A DNA stretch of 64,000 nt from Marinovum sp034669705 (GTDB taxonomy: Bacteria > Pseudomonadota > Alphaproteobacteria > Rhodobacterales > Rhodobacteraceae): the NCBI RefSeq assembly GCF_034669705.1, contig NZ_JAXMOR010000024.1, positions 5,613-69,612 of the forward strand, read 5' to 3'. Made by a program: the position numbers and the translations under genes. Shown here piece by piece: positions 25,688-34,055 of this stretch; positions within the stretch are counted from its first letter, which is position 1; the number at the start of each line of letters is the position of its first letter. Below the pieces are notes generated by a model that was not told the DNA's origin, searched no databases, and saw only the letters and a list, made by a program, of their open reading frames with translations.

Positions 25688-26743
25688 ATGACACATCTCT
25701 GGGTCCGCGCCGAGCAACGCGCCAACGAGGAACGGGTGGGCCTCACGCCTGAGGGTGCGGCAGAGCTGCTGGCGGCGGGCCTGCGGTTGACCGTCGAGGA
25801 AAGCTCGGTCCGCGCCATCCCGATCGACGGCTACTGCGACGCGGGCTGCGAGATCGCGGCCGAGAACAGCTGGCCCGAGGCGCCGGCAGAGGCGATCATC
25901 TTCGGCCTCAAGGAGCTTCCCGAAGACGGCACGCCGCTCACCCATCGTCACATCCTCTTTGGCCACGCCTACAAGGGCCAGCCGGCGGGGCAGGTGCTGC
26001 TGCGGCGCTTCAAGGCGGGCGGCGGCACGCTCTATGACCTCGAATACCTCGTCGACGACGCCGGCCGGCGGGTCGCGGCCTTTGGCTACTGGGCGGGGTT
26101 TGCCGGTGCCGCAGTGGCGCTTCGGTGCTGGGCGGCGCAGCAGGCGGGCGGGATCTGTGGCCCGGTGGCGACCCACCCGTCGGCCGGGCATCTGAAGGCC
26201 GAGCTGGAAGAGGCGCTGTCGCTCACCGGCCAGCCGCGCCCAGATGCCACCGTGATCGGTGCGCTGGGCCGCGTGGGCAGTGGCGCGGCGGATCTCTGCG
26301 ATGCCATGGGGGTGCGCGTCACCGGCTGGGACATGGCGGAAACCGTCCATGGCGGGCCGTTCCCGGAGGTGCTCGACCACGATATATTCCTCAATTGCAT
26401 CCTCGCCCGCCCCGGCACCCCGGTCTTCGTGCCGGCCGAGGCAAAGACCGCGCCGCGCCGGCTGCGTGTGATCGGCGACATTGCCTGCGATCCCGACAGC
26501 GATTTCTCCCCCATCAAGGTCTACGACCGCACCACCACCTGGAGCGTCCCGGCGCTGCGGGTGCATGACGACCCGCCGCTCGACGTCACCGCGATCGACA
26601 ACCTGCCGTCGATGCTGCCGGTCGAGAGCTCGCAGGACTACGCCGCGCAGCTGCTGCCCTCGCTCAGGGCGCTGGGCGATCTCGAGGCTGGCGTCTGGGG
26701 TCGCGCCAAGGCAAGGTTCGACCGGCATGTCAGCGAGGTGTAG
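25688..26743 (+). CDS. Saccharopine dehydrogenase (NAD+, L-lysine-forming type)
   Basis: 351 residues from ATG 25688, preceded by AAGGAGAGG. The N-terminal domain begins HLWVRAEQRANEERVGLTPE, the alanine-dehydrogenase/PNT-like fold used by Lys1-type enzymes, and the segment FGHAYKGQPAGQVLLRRF carries the expected K/H substrate residues. The C-terminal half has a Rossmann-type GALGRVGSGAADLCDAMG. In bacteria this type usually condenses lysine with 2-oxoglutarate for lysine catabolism. Only 3 bases separate it from the next gene, the partner enzyme. Confidence 0.87.
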   Translation: MTHLWVRAEQRANEERVGLTPEGAAELLAAGLRLTVEESSVRAIPIDGYCDAGCEIAAENSWPEAPAEAIIFGLKELPEDGTPLTHRHILFGHAYKGQPAGQVLLRRFKAGGGTLYDLEYLVDDAGRRVAAFGYWAGFAGAAVALRCWAAQQAGGICGPVATHPSAGHLKAELEEALSLTGQPRPDATVIGALGRVGSGAADLCDAMGVRVTGWDMAETVHGGPFPEVLDHDIFLNCILARPGTPVFVPAEAKTAPRRLRVIGDIACDPDSDFSPIKVYDRTTTWSVPALRVHDDPPLDVTAIDNLPSMLPVESSQDYAAQLLPSLRALGDLEAGVWGRAKARFDRHVSEV

Positions 26744-26746
26744 CAG

Positions 26747-27874
26747 ATGACGATCCATTGGTGCGGCACCGGCCTGTCTGCCATTCCCGGCCTGCGGCGG
26801 CTGATCGCGGCGGGCCACGCCGTCACCGTCTGGAACCGCACCGAAGAGAAGGCGCGCACGGCGGTGGGTGATCTGACCGACCGGATCAGGACCTTCGACC
26901 GCGACAGCCTTGCCGACGCGGTGCAGCCCGAGGATGTCATCGTCTCGATGCTGCCCGGCGACTGGCACGTGCCATTGGCCGAGCTGGCGCTGGCCCGCGG
27001 CGCACATTTCGTTTCGTCGAGCTATATCACGCCGCAGATGCGGGCCTTGCATGCCAAGGCGCAGATCAAGGGGGTGAGCCTGGTGGGCGAGGTCGGGCTT
27101 GACCCCGGCATCGATCACCTGATGGCTCATGCGCTGGTCTCGGACTATCGCGCCAGCCCGCGCTGCGATGCCTCCAATGCGCTGAACTTTCACAGCTATT
27201 GCGGCGGCATCCCGAAGCATCCGACCGCGTTTCGCTACAAGTTTTCCTGGTCTCCGCTGGGCGTGCTCAAGGCGCTGAACAGCCCGTCGCAATCGATCCG
27301 CGACTACCGCCCCTACAAGGTCGACCGGCCCTGGGAGGCGCTCGGCCAGTACCGCGCGCCGCTGCCCGAGCCGGAGACCTTCGAGGTCTATCCCAACCGC
27401 GACAGCCTGCCGTTCATCGAGGAATACCGCTTCGATCCGACCTGGCGGGTCGAGAGCTTCGTGCGCGGCACCCTGCGGCTGAATGGCTGGGCCGCGGCCT
27501 GGCAACCGGTGTTCGAGGAGGTCGAGACCGCCGGCGAGGACCGGCTGCGCAACCTCTCCGACAGGCTCTGGGCGGAGCATGCCTATTCCTCGGATGAGCC
27601 CGACCGGGTGGTCATGTGCGTCTCGCTCTCGGCCTCAGATGCCAGCGGGCCGGTCTGGCACAAGACCCATGTGATGGACGCCTGGGGCGACGCCCGCGAC
27701 AGCGCCATGGCGCGTCTGGTCTCGGTGCCGGTGTCACTGGCGGTCGAGGCGATACAGGCGGGGCAGCTGTCGGCGGGGGTGCAGGCCGCGCCCTCTGACC
27801 CGGTGATGGTGACGCAATGGCTGGCCGAGGTCGGCCGGCTGGCGCAGCATATGGCGGTGGTCGATCACAGCTGA
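26747..27874 (+). CDS. Saccharopine dehydrogenase (L-glutamate-forming type)
   Basis: 375 residues. N-terminal nucleotide-binding GTGLSAIPGLRRLIAAGHAV, the strand VIVSMLPGDWHVPLAELAL and the substrate region GEVGLDPGIDHLMAH are characteristic of Lys9-type saccharopine reductases. With the upstream Lys1-type gene it forms a two-step route from lysine to glutamate and aminoadipate semialdehyde through saccharopine. It ends exactly one base before the convergent metallophosphatase gene, leaving no room for an intergenic terminator. Confidence 0.87.
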   Translation: MTIHWCGTGLSAIPGLRRLIAAGHAVTVWNRTEEKARTAVGDLTDRIRTFDRDSLADAVQPEDVIVSMLPGDWHVPLAELALARGAHFVSSSYITPQMRALHAKAQIKGVSLVGEVGLDPGIDHLMAHALVSDYRASPRCDASNALNFHSYCGGIPKHPTAFRYKFSWSPLGVLKALNSPSQSIRDYRPYKVDRPWEALGQYRAPLPEPETFEVYPNRDSLPFIEEYRFDPTWRVESFVRGTLRLNGWAAAWQPVFEEVETAGEDRLRNLSDRLWAEHAYSSDEPDRVVMCVSLSASDASGPVWHKTHVMDAWGDARDSAMARLVSVPVSLAVEAIQAGQLSAGVQAAPSDPVMVTQWLAEVGRLAQHMAVVDHS

Positions 27875-28597
27875 TCAGCCAAGCACGGCGCGGCCCAGCT
27901 CGGTCAGCGTATAGGTCGCCTCGCCCTCGAAAACGCCGACGCTGAGCGGCCGGCCATAGCCCGCCCCGGTGTCGAGATTGACCCGGTTGCCATAATGCGT
28001 CGCCGCCTTGATCGCGGTATGGCCATGCACCACCAGCGCCTCGAAGGGCCGGGTCTCTTCGAGAAATGCGTCGCGGATCCAGACAAGGTCATCCTCGTCC
28101 TGCCGATCCAAAGGCACGCCGGGGCGCAGGCCCGCATGGACAAAGATCAGCCCCGGCTCGCGGTGCAGCAGCTTGCGCGTTGCGAGAAATTGCTTGTGGG
28201 TCTCTGGCACCCGGGCGCGGGCCTCGGCCAGCAACGCGTCCTCGGGGCGGTCCTCGGCGACGTCGACCCCGTAGGAGGCCAGCGTCATCGGCCCGCCGAG
28301 CGCCGGGTGCAGCCAGCCCTTGCCGGACAGGATGCGGGCGTCATGGCGCGTGCCGTCCTCGAGGAAGCGGCGGAACATGCGGTCATGGTTGCCGGTCAGC
28401 GCGATCCAGTCGCGGCCCTCTGCCAGCCCGCGCACCAGCAGCTCGATCACGCCGAAGGAGTCCGGCCCCCGGTCGACCAGATCGCCGAGAAAGACCACCC
28501 GCGCGTCCGGCCCGCCGTCGGCCTCGATCCATTCGAGCGCCCGGCAGAGCATGTCAAACTGTCCGTGCACATCGCCGATGGCATAGATCGGTTTCAT
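27875..28597 (-). CDS. Metallophosphoesterase (PPP-type, serine/threonine phosphatase-like)
   Basis: 240 residues with the full PPP/metallophosphatase motif set: GDVHG (residues 8-12), GDLVDRG (37-43), GNHD (69-72) and the later histidines in HAGLRPG and VHGHT. The family includes ApaH- and PrpA-like enzymes; the length and motif spacing are nearer the small bacterial protein-phosphatase type. The gene converges on the saccharopine dehydrogenase pair with no spacer. Confidence 0.88.
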   Translation of the reverse strand: MKPIYAIGDVHGQFDMLCRALEWIEADGGPDARVVFLGDLVDRGPDSFGVIELLVRGLAEGRDWIALTGNHDRMFRRFLEDGTRHDARILSGKGWLHPALGGPMTLASYGVDVAEDRPEDALLAEARARVPETHKQFLATRKLLHREPGLIFVHAGLRPGVPLDRQDEDDLVWIRDAFLEETRPFEALVVHGHTAIKAATHYGNRVNLDTGAGYGRPLSVGVFEGEATYTLTELGRAVLG

Positions 28598-28655
28598 CGC
28601 GCGCTCCCTTTTGCGCGAGGCTTAGCAGCTTGTCGCGCAGGCCGCACCTGGGTTT

Positions 28656-29297
28656 TCAGTCGCCGAGAAAGGCGATGGTCAACGGCACCGGCGCCACCGC
28701 GAGCATGGTGGTCAGGGCAAACAGCAGCGGTGAGAACACCCGGCTGAGCCCGGCCATCATGGCAATGCCGCCGCCGCCGCCAAGCACGATATTGCCCGGC
28801 ATGTTGAAGAGCAGCGCAAGGGCCAGGTAGCGCTGGCGCAAGAGCACCGCCGCGGCGCGGTTGGGGGCTGCGGCCACCAGTGCCGGAAAGACCGCCTCCT
28901 GCGGCAGCGCCCCGAGGCGGAGAAAGAGCGCCTGGGCGCGGCGCAACCCGAACTCGCCGGCCAGCCGCGCCAGCACCGTCGGCGGCACCAGCCGGCCAGC
29001 AATGAAGGCAAGCCAGAGCCCGACGAGGGTACAGAGATAGACAAGGTAGCCCATTTCGGGCCCGCCGATGGCCATCAGCATCAGCCCGATCTCGATGCCG
29101 GGCACGAAAGGCAGGGCAAGCGCCAGCGCATAGAGCAGCAGCGCGCTAACCACCAACCGGCGCAGCATCCGCGGATCGGCGGCGGCGAGGTCCGCCTCGA
29201 GCATGGCAAAGAAGGCCTGCAGGTAGCGGTTGGCGAGCACCAGCAGGGCGATCAGGACGAGCAGTCTGAGAACGGTGGCAGCACGCGGTCGCGACAC
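28656..29297 (-). CDS. Multi-pass membrane protein, SNARE-associated/DedA-like
   Basis: 213 residues from a GTG at 29297. Five or six hydrophobic segments, with the motif LPFVPGIEIGLMLMAIGGPEM early and a C-terminal PGNIVLGGGGGIAMMAGLS, reminiscent of the TVP38/DedA (SNARE-associated) superfamily without close identity. An ATG at 29378 is in frame but would place coding sequence across the terminator hairpin of serA, so the GTG start is preferred. Possibly cotranscribed with the metallophosphatase (58 bases apart). Confidence 0.65.
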   Translation of the reverse strand: MSRPRAATVLRLLVLIALLVLANRYLQAFFAMLEADLAAADPRMLRRLVVSALLLYALALALPFVPGIEIGLMLMAIGGPEMGYLVYLCTLVGLWLAFIAGRLVPPTVLARLAGEFGLRRAQALFLRLGALPQEAVFPALVAAAPNRAAAVLLRQRYLALALLFNMPGNIVLGGGGGIAMMAGLSRVFSPLLFALTTMLAVAPVPLTIAFLGD

Positions 29298-29339
29298 GGG
29301 GACCCCCTTTGGTGCGGCCAGACTAGCAGAGCAGAGACG

Positions 29340-29366
29340 AAACGCCGCCCGGAAAGGGCGGCGTTT
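29340..29366 (-). terminator. Intrinsic terminator hairpin downstream of serA
   Basis: Perfect 11-base-pair stem AAACGCCGCCC / GGGCGGCGTTT with a 5-base loop, 31 bases beyond the serA stop. Followed on the serA strand by CGTCTCTGCTCT, only moderately T-rich. A second small hairpin (GCCGG-AAAAA-CCGGC) lies directly after the stop at about 29382-29396. Confidence 0.7.
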
Positions 29367-29396
29367 CTCGGTATTCATAGGGCCGGAAAAACCGGC

Positions 29397-30995
29397 TCAG
29401 GCAACCTCGAACTGCAGCGGCTTGACCTGCCGGAACATGCCGGTGGCGGTCAGCTTGTCGAGCACCGGGGTCGGCACGACGCCATCGACATAGAGCAGGG
29501 CAATCGCCTCGCCGCCCTTGTCGTGGCGACCGAGGGTGAAGTTGGCGATATTGACGGCGTTCTCGCCCAGGGTCTGGCCCAAGGTGCCGATGATGCCCGG
29601 CATGTCCTCGTTCGAGGTATAGAGCATGTGTTCGCCGATCTCGGCGTCGATGTTGATGCCCTTGATCTGGATGAACCGCGGCTTGCCGTCAGAGAACACC
29701 GTGCCGGCGATCGACCGCTCGCGCTTGTCGGTCACCACGGTCACCTTCACGTAGCCGTCGAAGGCGCCGGACTTGTGCTGGTTGGTGGTCGAGATCTTGA
29801 CGCCGCGCTCCTCGGCGATCACCGGCGCCGAGACCATGTTCACCTCGGGGTTGGCGCGCTTCATGATGCCGGCGATGGTGGCGCAGTTCAGCGCCGCCAG
29901 GTTCATCTCGGCGACCGAGCCGTCATAGAGGATGTTGATCGCCTTGATCGGCTCGTCGGTCATTTGGCCGATGAACGACCCGAGGTGACCGGCCAGCTTG
30001 ACCCAGGGGCCCATGACCTTGGCTTCCTCGGCGGTGACCGAGGGCATGTTGAGCGCGTTCTCGACCGCGCCGGTCAGCAGGTAGTTCGACATCTGCTCGG
30101 CGACCTGAAGTGCCACGTTCTCCTGCGCTTCGGTGGTGGCGGCACCGAGGTGCGGGGTGCAGACCACGTTGGGCAGGTTGAAAAGCGGGTTCTCCGTGGC
30201 CGGCTCTTCCGAGAAGACGTCGAAGGCCGCACCGGCCACATGGCCCTCTTTCAGCGCATCGGCCAGCGCCGCCTCGTCGACCAGCCCGCCGCGGGCGCAG
30301 TTGATGATCCGCACGCCCTTCTTGGTCTTGGCCAGGTTCTCGCGGCTCAGGATGTTGCGGGTGCCATCGGTCAGCGGCACGTGCAGGGTGATGAAATCGG
30401 CGCGCGCCAGCAGCTCGTCGAGCTCGACCTTCTCGACGCCCATCTTGTCGGCCTTGTCCTGGCTCAGGTAGGGGTCGAAGGCCACGACCTTCATCTTGAG
30501 GCCGCGGGCGCGGTCGCAGACGATGCCGCCGATGTTGCCGGCGCCGATCACGCCGAGGGTCTTGTTGGTCAGCTCGACGCCCATGAACTTGGACTTTTCC
30601 CACTTGCCGGCATGGGTCGAGACGCTGGCCTCGGGGATCTGCCGGGCGACCGAGAACATCATCGCGATGGCATGTTCGGCGGTGGTGATCATGTTGCCGA
30701 AGGGCGTGTTCATCACGATCACGCCTTTTTTCGAGGCGGCGGGCTTGTCGATGTTGTCGGTGCCGATGCCGGCGCGGCCGATCACCTTGAGGTTGGTGGC
30801 GCTCTCGAGGATCTTTTCGGTCACCTTGGTGGCCGAGCGGATGGCGAGACCGTCATAGTCGCCGATCACCTCGGCGAGCTTGTCCTTGTCCTTTCCGAGG
30901 TCGGGGCGGAAATCCACCTCGATGCCGCGGTTGCGGAAGATCTGGATGGCGGCTTCGGAAAGCTTGTCGGAGATGAGAACTTTGGGGGCGGTCAT
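29397..30995 (-). CDS. serA: D-3-phosphoglycerate dehydrogenase
   Basis: First committed enzyme of serine synthesis, oxidising 3-phosphoglycerate with NAD+. 532 residues, the long type: substrate domain (MTAPKVLISDKLSEAAIQIF), Rossmann domain with GVIGAGNIGGIV, catalytic Arg/Glu/His regions (NCARGGLVDE, PHLGAATTEAQENVA), an intervening ASB domain, and a C-terminal ACT domain (DMPGIIGTLGQTLGENAVNIA) that normally senses serine. It follows serC and the HEAGH protein gene on the same strand and ends with a terminator hairpin. Confidence 0.96.
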   Translation of the reverse strand: MTAPKVLISDKLSEAAIQIFRNRGIEVDFRPDLGKDKDKLAEVIGDYDGLAIRSATKVTEKILESATNLKVIGRAGIGTDNIDKPAASKKGVIVMNTPFGNMITTAEHAIAMMFSVARQIPEASVSTHAGKWEKSKFMGVELTNKTLGVIGAGNIGGIVCDRARGLKMKVVAFDPYLSQDKADKMGVEKVELDELLARADFITLHVPLTDGTRNILSRENLAKTKKGVRIINCARGGLVDEAALADALKEGHVAGAAFDVFSEEPATENPLFNLPNVVCTPHLGAATTEAQENVALQVAEQMSNYLLTGAVENALNMPSVTAEEAKVMGPWVKLAGHLGSFIGQMTDEPIKAINILYDGSVAEMNLAALNCATIAGIMKRANPEVNMVSAPVIAEERGVKISTTNQHKSGAFDGYVKVTVVTDKRERSIAGTVFSDGKPRFIQIKGINIDAEIGEHMLYTSNEDMPGIIGTLGQTLGENAVNIANFTLGRHDKGGEAIALLYVDGVVPTPVLDKLTATGMFRQVKPLQFEVA

Positions 30996-31089
30996 GGGGC
31001 GGATCCCTTGTTGATGTCCGGCAGGGCCGGGGAGGTCGGATTGATGTGAGGTGGAAGAGGCCGCCCGTCCGGGCGGGCCCAGTGTGATG

Positions 31090-31572
31090 TCAGCGCAGCC
31101 AGCGATCCATCTCGGGATAGGGCCGCGTGGCGGTGCCGGGCTGCCGGCCGTGCGGATCGGCGGTCACTCCGAACCAGATCAGCAGGGGCAGACCGGGACC
31201 GATGCCGTTGGAATAGGCTTCGATCATCGCGTCGGCACCGTCGCTGTAGCCGTGCTCGTGAAAGACCAGCCTGACCGGCAGGTTCAGGTGGCACACCGCG
31301 GCGTAGGACCATGCGGCGGCCGCCATCTCCTCGGCCTTGGTGGGCTTCAGAACAGGCTGCATCCGGCGCTCTTTGTCGGCAACCGCGATATGACCGGCCT
31401 CGTGGAGGATGTCTCCGGGATAGGCGAGGCGGCCGTGGTCGACGATCAGGGCGCCGTTCTGGATATCAAGACCGGGAAGAAAGGTCTTGTGCGCCAGGGT
31501 GCGGTCCCGAACCTCGATCCCGATGCTGCGCACGAACTCGAGGAGCCGTGGAACAACGGGATCGACCGGCAC
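31090..31572 (-). CDS. Uncharacterised protein with HEAGH zinc-protease-like motif between serC and serA
   Basis: 160 residues, no signal peptide. Begins MPVDPVVPRLLEFVRSIGIE, with HEAGH at residues 57-61 (context GDILHEAGHIAVA). A third ligand might be provided by E81/E82 or a later His, but I see no clear family. The C-terminal half is rich in aromatics and ends TATRPYPEMDRWLR. It starts 3 bases after the serC stop and precedes serA by 94 bases, so it is probably translated from the same mRNA. I do not recognise the family; the zinc-peptidase idea rests on HExxH alone. Confidence 0.7.
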   Translation of the reverse strand: MPVDPVVPRLLEFVRSIGIEVRDRTLAHKTFLPGLDIQNGALIVDHGRLAYPGDILHEAGHIAVADKERRMQPVLKPTKAEEMAAAAWSYAAVCHLNLPVRLVFHEHGYSDGADAMIEAYSNGIGPGLPLLIWFGVTADPHGRQPGTATRPYPEMDRWLR

Positions 31573-31575
31573 GGG

Positions 31576-32757
31576 TCAGGCCGCCTCGGACTGCTCGGCG
31601 AGCGTCGCCTCGTAGGCCCAGGCAAGCCAGGGCAGCATCGCCTTGATGTCCGCCGTCTCGACCGTGCCACCGCACCAGATGCGCAGGCCAGCCGGCGCGT
31701 CGCGATAGGCGCCGACGTCAAGCGCCACGCCCTCGGCTTCCAGCCGCTTGGCCACCGCCTTGGCAAACCCTGCACCGTCGGTGATGCGGGCGTCGGTGAA
31801 CTTGAGGCAGACGCTGGTGTTCGAGCGGGTCGCCGGGTCGGCGGCCAGGTTGGCGATCCAGTCGTTGGCGTCGCAGAAATCCCAGATCGCCTGTGCGTTG
31901 GCATCGGCGCGGGCCTTCAGCCCGTCGAGCCCGCCCACCGAGCGCGCCCAGTCGAGCGCCACAAGGTAATCCTCGACCGCCAGCATCGACGGGGTGTTGA
32001 TCGTCTCGCCCTTGAAGATGCCCTCGATCAGCTTGCCGCCCTTGGTCAGGCGAAAGATCTTCGGCAGCGGCCAGGCCGGGGTGTAGCTTTCCAGCCGTTC
32101 CACCGCACGCGGGCTGAGGATCAGCATGCCATGCGCCGCTTCGCCGCCCAGCACCTTCTGCCAGGAGAAGGTGGTGACGTCGAGCTTGTCCCAGGGCAGG
32201 TCCTGCGCGAAGGCCGCCGAGGTGGCGTCGCAGATGGTCAGGCCGCCGCGGTCGGCGGGGATCGCTTCGCCCGAGGGCATGCGCACGCCGGAAGTGGTGC
32301 CGTTCCATGTAAAGACGACGTCGGTGTCATAGTCGACCGCGGCCATGTCGACGATCTCGCCATAGTCGGCGGTCTTGACCTCGGCGTCGATCTTGAGCTG
32401 CTTGACCACATCGGTGACCCAGCCGGCGCCGAAGCTTTCCCAGGCGACCATGGTGGCGGGGCGTTCGCCCAGGAGAGACCACATCGCCATTTCGACGGCA
32501 CCGGTGTCCGAAGCCGGCACGATGCCGATCCGGTAGTCGGCCGGAATGCCCAGGATGTCGCGGGTTTCCTCGATGGCGGCGTGGAGCTTTGCCTTGCCCA
32601 CGGCGGCACGGTGCGAGCGGCCCAGGGGCGCGTCGGACAGCTGTGTCAGCTCGAATGTGGGGATTTTGGCGCAGGGGCCAGAGGAGAAACGCGGGTTGGT
32701 CGGCCGCGTGTCAGGTTTGCGCACGAGATCGTGCGACGCCGGTTCTTGCATAGCCAT
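31576..32757 (-). CDS. serC: Phosphoserine transaminase
   Basis: PLP enzyme converting 3-phosphohydroxypyruvate to phosphoserine. 393 residues of the alphaproteobacterial SerC type: PRFSSGPCAKIPTFEL near the N-terminus, VPASDTGAVEMAMWSLLG, FTWNGTTSGVRMP and the PLP-lysine region TTFSWQKVLGGEAAHGM. The start at 32757 has AAGGG 9 bases upstream inside a structured leader (see 32764-32835). Coupled to the HEAGH gene and serA downstream; serB lies divergently upstream. Confidence 0.95.
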   Translation of the reverse strand: MAMQEPASHDLVRKPDTRPTNPRFSSGPCAKIPTFELTQLSDAPLGRSHRAAVGKAKLHAAIEETRDILGIPADYRIGIVPASDTGAVEMAMWSLLGERPATMVAWESFGAGWVTDVVKQLKIDAEVKTADYGEIVDMAAVDYDTDVVFTWNGTTSGVRMPSGEAIPADRGGLTICDATSAAFAQDLPWDKLDVTTFSWQKVLGGEAAHGMLILSPRAVERLESYTPAWPLPKIFRLTKGGKLIEGIFKGETINTPSMLAVEDYLVALDWARSVGGLDGLKARADANAQAIWDFCDANDWIANLAADPATRSNTSVCLKFTDARITDGAGFAKAVAKRLEAEGVALDVGAYRDAPAGLRIWCGGTVETADIKAMLPWLAWAYEATLAEQSEAA

Positions 32758-32763
32758 ATAGCT

Positions 32764-32835
32764 ACCCTTCCAGATAAGCGCCCCTCGTTGGGGAGGGGTG
32801 TCCCGCCGCCGGACATACGGCCCGCCGGCGCGTCC
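32764..32835 (-). ncRNA. serC-motif-like RNA leader
   Basis: Two hairpins precede the serC ribosome site on its own strand: CGCCGG / CCGGCG (pairing 32825-32830 with 32807-32812) and CCCCTC / GAGGGG (pairing 32793-32798 with 32781-32786), followed by GCGCTTATCTGGAAGGG next to the start codon. A conserved RNA called the serC motif is known upstream of alphaproteobacterial serC-serA operons; position and two-hairpin arrangement fit. I recognise it by layout, not by covariance search. Confidence 0.6.
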
Positions 32836-32972
32836 GGCAACAGGAAATTGCGCCGCCGCGACCTTTTCTGCACCGGATCCGTCGCGGCGGGGTTCCGATC
32901 GGAAACCTCAGGAGGCAGTGGCGTTTCGCGCGGCGGTGCGGTAGGGGCAGGCCGCAACCAAGGAGTGCCGCC

Positions 32973-33842
32973 ATGTATGTCACCACTTTGATCGCCAGAC
33001 CCGGCCAGCTGGACCCCGCCGCCGCCGAGGCGCTGCGCAATGCCTGGGGCGGTGGCGCCCTGCAGTGGCTCGCCCCCGACGAGGCTGCGGAGTTTTCGCT
33101 CGACACTGTGCCGGAGAATCGCTGGCAGGTCTGGGAGGAGATGCAGGTGCTGGGCATCGATCTGGTGGTGCAGCCCGCCGAGGGGCGGCGCAAGAAGATG
33201 CTGCTGGCCGACATGGACAGCACGATGATCCAGCAGGAGTGCATCGACGAGCTGGCCGAGGAGGCCGGGGTCGGCGATCGGGTCAAGGAAATCACCGCGC
33301 GGGCGATGAACGGCGAGCTGGATTTCGAAGGCGCGCTGACCGAGCGGGTCGGGCTGCTCAAGGGTCTGCCCGAAGCGATCATCGCACAGGTGCTGGAGAC
33401 CCGGATCACCCTGATGCCCGGTGGCAAACAGCTGCTGGCGACGATGAAGGCCCGGGGCGGCTATTGCGCGCTGGTCTCTGGCGGGTTCACCGCCTTTACC
33501 GCGCGGGTGGCCGAGCAGCTGGGGTTTGACGAGAACCGCGCCAACACGCTGACCATTGTCGAGGGCGCGCTCTCGGGCGAGGTCGGCCGGCCGATCCTCG
33601 GGCGCGAGGCCAAGGTGCAGGCGCTGGAAGAGATCACCGCGCGGCTGGGGATTTCCGAGGCCGAGGTGATCGCGGTGGGCGACGGCGCCAACGATCTCGG
33701 CATGCTGCACCGGGCCGGCGCGGGCGTTGCGTTGCATGCCAAGCCGGCGGTGGCGGCGGAATGCGACATTCGCATCAACCACGGCGACCTGACGGCGCTG
33801 CTTTACCTGCAGGGCTATGCGGCGTCGGAGTTCGCCGGCTGA
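32973..33842 (+). CDS. serB: Phosphoserine phosphatase
   Basis: Last step of serine synthesis. 289 residues: an N-terminal ACT-like regulatory region (about 1-70) and a HAD phosphatase domain with the nucleophile motif LADMDSTMIQQE, the SGG motif (ALVSGGFTAFTARVAEQLGF) and GDGANDLGMLHRAGAGVALHAKP. The start ATG has AAGGAG upstream. Divergent from serC-serA, so the locus holds the complete three-step pathway around one 215-base control region. Confidence 0.95.
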   Translation: MYVTTLIARPGQLDPAAAEALRNAWGGGALQWLAPDEAAEFSLDTVPENRWQVWEEMQVLGIDLVVQPAEGRRKKMLLADMDSTMIQQECIDELAEEAGVGDRVKEITARAMNGELDFEGALTERVGLLKGLPEAIIAQVLETRITLMPGGKQLLATMKARGGYCALVSGGFTAFTARVAEQLGFDENRANTLTIVEGALSGEVGRPILGREAKVQALEEITARLGISEAEVIAVGDGANDLGMLHRAGAGVALHAKPAVAAECDIRINHGDLTALLYLQGYAASEFAG

Positions 33843-33850
33843 TCTGACCC

Positions 33851-34000
33851 GCGCCCCGGACTTGATCCGGGGCCTCCCGGTTTGCTGCCTGGAGGTCCCG
33901 GCGCGGAGGCATTCTGGGCTGCGAGGAGGTCCCGGATCAAGTCCGGGACGCGGTGTGTCTATTGCCGGCTCGGAGGCCCCGGATCAGGTCCGGGACGCGG
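33851..34000. repeat. Cluster of three REP-like family I elements
   Basis: Three palindromes in the 213-base spacer between serB and the VOC gene: GCCCCGGA with TCCGGGGC (33853-33873, loop CTTGA), GTCCCGGA with TCCGGGAC (33929-33949, loop TCAAG) and GCCCCGGA with TCCGGGAC (about 33976-33996, one mismatched pair). No gene is visible in this spacer otherwise. Confidence 0.8.
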
Positions 34001-34055
34001 TAGGGGCTGCGTCTTTGGCGTTGAGGTCTCGGCGCGGCGGCCGGAACGGGAGTTG

